Below are positions 59,834 to 64,000 of a DNA stretch of 64,000 nucleotides, one piece after another. The stretch is taken from contig NZ_VTFX01000006.1 of the NCBI RefSeq assembly GCF_009192775.1, positions 232,570 to 296,569 on the forward strand, given 5' to 3'. The stretch is from Arthrobacter yangruifuii (GTDB taxonomy: Bacteria > Actinomycetota > Actinomycetes > Actinomycetales > Micrococcaceae). The notes beneath the pieces were generated by a model that was not told where the DNA came from, did no database searches, and saw nothing but the letters and a program-made list of their open reading frames with translations. Positions within the stretch are counted from its first letter, which is position 1. The number at the start of each line of letters is the position of its first letter. The position numbers and the translations under genes were made by a program.

Positions 59834-62800
59834 GCCTGATGACGCCGTCGCTGCCCGAAATCCTCACCGAGTGGCTCCCCGGACAGCGCTGGTTCCCGGC
59901 CAAGGGCCGCGAAGTGGTGCTGGAACGGGTCGGCGGGATCCGGCTCGAGGACCCCGCCGGTGAGGTCGGCCTGGAAGTCCACCTCATCGCCGTCGTCTCG
60001 GGGGAGCGCCGGGACGTCATCAGCGTTCCGGTGAGCTACCGGAGCGCTCCGGCGCCCGAGCTGGAGGCCGCGCTGCTGGGCCGGGCCCGGCATGAGGACC
60101 TGGGGGAGCGGTGGCTCTACGACGCCGCCGCCGATCCCGTCTTCGTCACCGCCTGGCTGGAGCTGATGCGGTCGCAGGCCTCATCCCTGGACGGGCACAC
60201 GCACGGCTTTGCCCTGGACGGCTTCGCCGGCTGGGAACCGTTCCGGGCGCCGCTGCCCACCAAGCTCCTCAAGGGTGAGCAGTCCAACACGTCCGTAGTG
60301 GTGCAGACCCCTGAAGCACCGTTGATCGTGAAGTTCTACCGCGTGGTGGCGGCCGGCGTGAGCCCGGACGTCGAGGTCAGTGCGCGGCTGACCGAGGTCG
60401 GATCGGTGGACGTTCCTGCCACCTACGGCTGGGTGACCGGCTCCTGGACGGATCCCGCGGACGAGTCCGGCGAGCAGCTGGTGACCGGGCATCTGTCCGT
60501 GCTGCGGGAATTCTTCCCGGGCAGCGAAGATGCCTGGCGGACCGCGTCCTCGGCCGCACTTGCCGGCCGGGACTTCACGGCCGAGGCTGAAGAGCTGGGT
60601 GCCGCCACCGGCCGCATCCACCAGCAGCTGGCGGCGGCCTTCGGCAGCAGGCCTCCCAGTGCTGCAGAACGCACGGAGTTCCTGGAGTCCCTCACCTCGC
60701 GCATCCGGTGGGCGTGGGCGGAAGCGCACGACGCCGTCGGGCCTTTCGACGGGGCCGTGGAGCATCTGCTGGAGCAGGTCAACAGCCTCTCCGCTCTGCC
60801 CAACCTGCAGCGCATCCACGCTGACTACCACCTCGGCCAGGTACTTCGCGTTCCTAACCGCGGCTGGATTGTCCTTGACTTCGAGGGCGAGCCGCTGCGG
60901 CCCGCCGCCGAACGCAGCGTCCCCGATGCGCCCCTGCGCGACGTCGTAGGCATGCTGCGCTCGATCGACTACGCCGCCGGCGTCGCAATGGTCGACGGCG
61001 CCGACGCTGAAGGCGAGTCCGACGAGGCCGTCCAGCAGCGGGCCGACTCCGCGCAGCAGTGGGCCGCCGCCGCATCCGATGCGTTCCTGCGGGGCTACGA
61101 GAAGGAAACCGGCACCACTATCAACCGCAGCGACCCCCTGTTCCTGGCCCTGTGGCTGGACAAGGCGCTGTACGAAGTTGTTTACGAGATCCGGAACCGT
61201 CCGCGCTGGATCAGCGTCCCGGCAAAAGCTGTCCGCAGCATTCTGACGCAGACCGAGAACGCTGCCAGCGCAGACGAAAGCCAGGAAGAGAGCACAGTGA
61301 ATAAGCCACGCAAGCCGCGGTCCACACCCGCCGCCGCAGAGCCCGAGGTGCCCGGCGCTTCGGTCTCCACCGGCCCGGTCCCCGTTCCCGAGGACGTGCT
61401 GCAGGCCGTTTCCGAAGGCCGCTATTACCAGCCCCACGCCGTCCTCGGGGCACACCTGGACGAATCCGGAACCGTCGTCACCATCCGCACCCTGCGCCCG
61501 CTGGCGCGCGAAGTCGTGGTGGTGACCCCCGGCCGCCGGGTGCCGCTGCAGCACGAGTACAACGGCATCTGGGTAGGCACCCTCCCGGCCGAGACTCCGG
61601 GCGCGGTTCCCGACTACCGCCTGGAGGTGACGTACGACGGCGGGGAACCGCAGCTGTTCGATGATCCGTACCGCTTCCTTCCCTCCCTCGGCGACGTGGA
61701 CCTGCACCTGATCGGCGAGGGCCGGCACGAAAACCTGTGGACTGTCCTCGGAGCCAATCTGCACCACTACGACTCGGTGCTGGGCGACATTTCCGGCGTC
61801 AGTTTCGCCGTCTGGGCGCCCAATGCCCGCGCAGTGCGCGTCAAGGGTGATTTCAACGGCTGGAACGGCGTCATCAACGCGATGCGTTCCCTCGGCAGCT
61901 CCGGTGTCTGGGAACTGTTCCTGCCCGGCGTGGAACCCGGCGCCCGCTACAAGTTTGAAATCCTCGGCAGCGATGACGTCTGGCGGGAGAAGGCAGATCC
62001 CCTGGCCAAGGGCACCGAGGTGCCTCCGCTGACCGGTTCACGCGTGGTCGAGTCCACGTATGAATTCGGCGACGCCGAGTGGATGGAAACGCGGGCCGCA
62101 CGGGATCCGCACAACTCTCCCATGAGTGTGTACGAGGTCCATCTCGGCTCCTGGCGGCTTGGGCTCAACTACCGCGAAATGGCGGATCAGCTGGCCGAGT
62201 ATGTCCAGTGGCAGGGATTCACCCACGTGGAACTCATGCCCGTGGCCGAGCACCCGTTCGGCGGATCCTGGGGTTACCAGGTCACCTCCTACTTTGCCCC
62301 GACCGCACGGTTCGGACACCCGGACGAATTCCGCTACCTCGTGGACCGGCTGCACCAGGCGGGCATCGGCGTCATCCTCGACTGGGTTCCGGCGCACTTC
62401 CCGAAGGATTCCTGGGCGCTGGCGAAGTTCGACGGCCAGACGCTCTACGAACACGGCGACCCGTTCCGCGGGGAGCAGCTCGACTGGGGAACGCTGGTCT
62501 TCGACTTCGGCCGCCGGGAAGTGCGGAACTTCCTCGTCGCCAACGCCATTTACTGGCTGGAAGAATTCCATATCGACGGGCTCCGCGTGGATGCCGTGGC
62601 GTCCATGCTGTACCTGGACTACTCGCGTCCGGAAGGCCAGTGGACCCCTAACGTCTACGGCGGCCGGGAGAACCTCGAGGCGATCTCCTTCCTGCAGGAA
62701 GTCAACGCGACTGCCTACAAGCGGGTGCCGGGGATCGTGATGATCGCCGAGGAATCCACCGCCTTCCCCGGCGTCACGCGTCCCACCAGCTCCGGCGGAC

Positions 62801-63555
62801 TCGGGTTCGGGCTGAAATGGAACATGGGCTGGATGCACGACACCCTCCAGTACATGTCCGAAGACCCGATCAACCGCGTCTACCACCATGCCCAGCTGAC
62901 CTTCTCCCTGGTCTACGCGTACACGGAGAACTTCCTGCTGCCCATCAGCCATGACGAAGTGGTGCACGGCAAGGGCTCCCTGCTGCGCAAGATGCCCGGT
63001 GACCGGTGGCAGCAGCTGGCCAACCTGCGTGCCTACCTGGCGTTCCAGTGGGCCCATCCCGGCAAGCAGCTGATCTTCATGGGCACCGAGTTCGGCCAGG
63101 AAGCCGAGTGGTCCGAGCAGTACGGCCTGGACTGGTACCTGACGGACACTCCGCAGCACAAGGGCGTCCAGCTCATGGTGAAGCAGCTCAACGAGATCTA
63201 CCGCAGCACGCCGGCGCTGTCGGCCCGGGACAACGAGCCGGCTGGCTTCCAGTGGATCAATGAGAACGACGGCGCCCTGAACGTTCTGTCCTTCATCCGC
63301 TGGGATCACCAGGGCAACCCGGTGGTGTGCGTGGCGAACTTCGCCGGCGCTCCGCGCCAGGACTTCCGGCTGGGAATGCCCTGGGCCGGTGAATGGGTGG
63401 AAGCCCTGAACACCGACGCCGCTGAGTTCGGCGGATCCGGTGTGGGGAACATGGGAGTGGTCCAGGCGGTGGAGGGTGCCTGCAACGGCCAGCCCGCCTC
63501 GGTCAACATCACGGTTCCCCCGCTCGGTGTGCTGTACCTGGTTCCCAAGCCGTAA
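59830..63555 (+). CDS. glgB: Fused maltokinase (Mak/Pep2) and glycogen branching enzyme (GlgB)
   Basis: A 1241-residue two-enzyme protein. Residues 1-475 form the aminoglycoside-phosphotransferase-like maltokinase: catalytic [11 protein letters not shown] (His330, Asp332) and metal-binding DFEGEP (Asp350). A Lys/Pro/Ala-rich linker follows (about 475-510). Residues 510-1241 are a full GlgB: CBM48-like domains, [28 protein letters not shown], nucleophile Asp921 in [17 protein letters not shown], acid Glu974 in [14 protein letters not shown], and [12 protein letters not shown]. It makes maltose 1-phosphate for GlgE and introduces branches. Start GTG 59830. An internal GTG at 61297 with a ribosome-binding-like site lies at the domain junction. 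Confidence 0.96.
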   Translation: MSLMTPSLPEILTEWLPGQRWFPAKGREVVLERVGGIRLEDPAGEVGLEVHLIAVVSGERRDVISVPVSYRSAPAPELEAALLGRARHEDLGERWLYDAAADPVFVTAWLELMRSQASSLDGHTHGFALDGFAGWEPFRAPLPTKLLKGEQSNTSVVVQTPEAPLIVKFYRVVAAGVSPDVEVSARLTEVGSVDVPATYGWVTGSWTDPADESGEQLVTGHLSVLREFFPGSEDAWRTASSAALAGRDFTAEAEELGAATGRIHQQLAAAFGSRPPSAAERTEFLESLTSRIRWAWAEAHDAVGPFDGAVEHLLEQVNSLSALPNLQRIHADYHLGQVLRVPNRGWIVLDFEGEPLRPAAERSVPDAPLRDVVGMLRSIDYAAGVAMVDGADAEGESDEAVQQRADSAQQWAAAASDAFLRGYEKETGTTINRSDPLFLALWLDKALYEVVYEIRNRPRWISVPAKAVRSILTQTENAASADESQEESTVNKPRKPRSTPAAAEPEVPGASVSTGPVPVPEDVLQAVSEGRYYQPHAVLGAHLDESGTVVTIRTLRPLAREVVVVTPGRRVPLQHEYNGIWVGTLPAETPGAVPDYRLEVTYDGGEPQLFDDPYRFLPSLGDVDLHLIGEGRHENLWTVLGANLHHYDSVLGDISGVSFAVWAPNARAVRVKGDFNGWNGVINAMRSLGSSGVWELFLPGVEPGARYKFEILGSDDVWREKADPLAKGTEVPPLTGSRVVESTYEFGDAEWMETRAARDPHNSPMSVYEVHLGSWRLGLNYREMADQLAEYVQWQGFTHVELMPVAEHPFGGSWGYQVTSYFAPTARFGHPDEFRYLVDRLHQAGIGVILDWVPAHFPKDSWALAKFDGQTLYEHGDPFRGEQLDWGTLVFDFGRREVRNFLVANAIYWLEEFHIDGLRVDAVASMLYLDYSRPEGQWTPNVYGGRENLEAISFLQEVNATAYKRVPGIVMIAEESTAFPGVTRPTSSGGLGFGLKWNMGWMHDTLQYMSEDPINRVYHHAQLTFSLVYAYTENFLLPISHDEVVHGKGSLLRKMPGDRWQQLANLRAYLAFQWAHPGKQLIFMGTEFGQEAEWSEQYGLDWYLTDTPQHKGVQLMVKQLNEIYRSTPALSARDNEPAGFQWINENDGALNVLSFIRWDHQGNPVVCVANFAGAPRQDFRLGMPWAGEWVEALNTDAAEFGGSGVGNMGVVQAVEGACNGQPASVNITVPPLGVLYLVPKP
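61282..61299 (+). promoter_or_regulatory. Possible internal ribosome binding site and start for free GlgB
   Basis: CAGGAAGAGAG is followed, 6 bases later, by the in-frame GTG 61297 (residue 490 of the fusion) reading VNKPRKPR. It falls in the linker between kinase and branching domains, so initiation here would give a 752-residue GlgB alone. Confidence 0.4.
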
Positions 63556-63573
63556 CTAAGCCGTAAGCCGGAG

Positions 63574-63606
63574 GCGGCCCGGATCCCCGTCGGGGGTCCG
63601 GGCCGC
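63574..63606 (+). terminator. Terminator of the glgE operon
   Basis: A 15-bp stem GCGGCCCGGATCCCC / GGGGGTCCGGGCCGC with one T-G pair and a 3-base loop, 18 bases after the stop. It lacks a U-tract. Confidence 0.75.
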
Positions 63607-63776
63607 ACTGTGTTCGCGGTCCTCAAAAACCGTGCTAGAGTTAATACCCGCGCTGATCGAGGGAATCGAGATCCTGGACTTTGAACCAGGGGACACGGAT
63701 CCCGCGGGTTTCAACCTTCAGTCGTGCGTCCGGGAACATGGTTCCCACCGGTTCGCCGGAAGGGCAAACGGCCGAA
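63607..63776. other. Gene-free stretch between the glycogen operon and the rRNA promoter
   Basis: No coding sequence or RNA gene is convincing here. A TAGAGT at 63636-63641 could be the -10 of an additional upstream rRNA promoter, with a weak TTCGCG at the -35 distance. A small stem-loop CCTGG-N8-CCAGG (63673-63690) and the string CGGATCCCGCGGG lie further down, of unknown meaning. Confidence 0.5.
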
Positions 63777-63806
63777 TTGACACCCACCGGACAGTGTGGC
63801 TAAGAT
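63777..63806 (+). promoter_or_regulatory. rRNA operon promoter
   Basis: TTGACA (63777-63782), an 18-base spacer and TAAGAT (63801-63806) form a strong vegetative promoter facing the right edge. It is followed by about 190 bases of non-coding leader with a boxA-like element, as expected upstream of 16S rRNA. Confidence 0.85.
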
Positions 63807-64000
63807 AGAAAAGTTGCTCCGGAGCGACGCAGAGCTTAGATCTTCGCAGATCAGCCTGCCGGTGCCGGAAGCAGTCTGTTGTTTGAGAACTCAATAGTGT
63901 GCCAAGTTTATTGATACCAATTTATTTTGATTGGTTGAACAGGCCGTTTCCGCCCACCCCGTGGGTATGGGACGGTTTTTTTAGCCGGTTTCGAATTTAG
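63807..64000 (+). other. Leader of an rRNA operon with boxA-like antitermination site and terminator-like hairpin
   Basis: TTTGAGAACTCAATAGTGTG (63882-63901 approx.) is the string typically found in actinobacterial rRNA leaders and contains the boxA-like segment bound by Nus factors. Further on, an imperfect stem (CCGT 63944-63947 with ACGG 63972-63975, CCCAC with GTGGG inside) is followed by seven T (63976-63982). The mature 16S gene is not reached within the window; its start should lie within roughly the next 100 bases. Confidence 0.8.

Noticed and set aside
63655..63720. A tRNA-like stem-loop CCTGG-ACTTTGAA-CCAGG upstream of the rRNA promoter.
   Set aside because: No acceptor stem, D-arm or standard T-arm can be drawn around it.

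Overview
The window is about two-thirds G+C. It comes from a Gram-positive actinobacterium, most likely an Arthrobacter-like member of the Micrococcaceae (inference). The grounds are gene content (CarD with an LpqE-type lipoprotein, SenX3/RegX3, the proteasome activator Bpa, the complete GlgE glycogen pathway), tRNA genes without encoded CCA, many leaderless GTG/ATG starts, and a flagellum without P- or L-ring genes. No transposase, integrase, phage or CRISPR was seen.

Layout. 1-7.3 kb holds housekeeping genes: a truncated SMP-30-type lipoprotein behind an iron-box-like palindrome, tRNA-Ser(TGA), a quinone oxidoreductase, the carbon-starvation transporter cstA with its small YbdD partner, bpa with an unknown helical protein, and an aldo/keto reductase. 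7.3-35.6 kb is one large flagellar locus. A leftward operon (flgN-flgK-flgL-fliW) diverges from the sigma-28 gene. Rightward units follow: flagellin; fliD-fliS-FliT-like; flgBC-fliEFGHIJ-NlpC/P60-fliK-flgD-flgE; flbD-motAB; fliMNOPQR-flhBA-FlhF-like; and csrA. 35.9-50.9 kb returns to core genes: tRNA-Thr(CGT), an S33 peptidase lipoprotein, holB, tmk, a trans-sulfuration enzyme, DUF2516, a methyltransferase, gpm, phoU, senX3-regX3, lpqE-like, carD, ispD-ispF, cysS and rlmB. 51-63.6 kb is the glycogen/maltose-1-phosphate/trehalose cluster: glgX, glgP, then glgE-treS-(maltokinase::glgB). The last 250 bases are the promoter and leader of an rRNA operon whose 16S gene lies just outside.

How it works together. 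Five flagellar transcription units are preceded by the same element, CTAA/CTTA-N16-GCCGA(T/A)A(A/G), with an invariant spacer. The cognate WhiG/FliA-type sigma factor is encoded inside the locus. FliW and CsrA are both encoded there, and the flagellin leader carries a hairpin with GGA in its loop plus a GGA in its Shine-Dalgarno, the layout of a CsrA/FliW-controlled flagellin mRNA. Several parts are unusual: an NlpC/P60 hydrolase without a signal peptide at the FlgJ position, an FlhF-like protein whose GTPase motifs are gone, a FliM without the usual CheY-binding peptide, and a sigma factor with a long C-terminal tail. Other regulatory candidates are a PHO-box array between phoU and senX3, a CRP-like site before cstA, and a series of leaderless promoters from csrA to glgE. 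An in-frame internal start could also yield free GlgB from the maltokinase-GlgB fusion gene.
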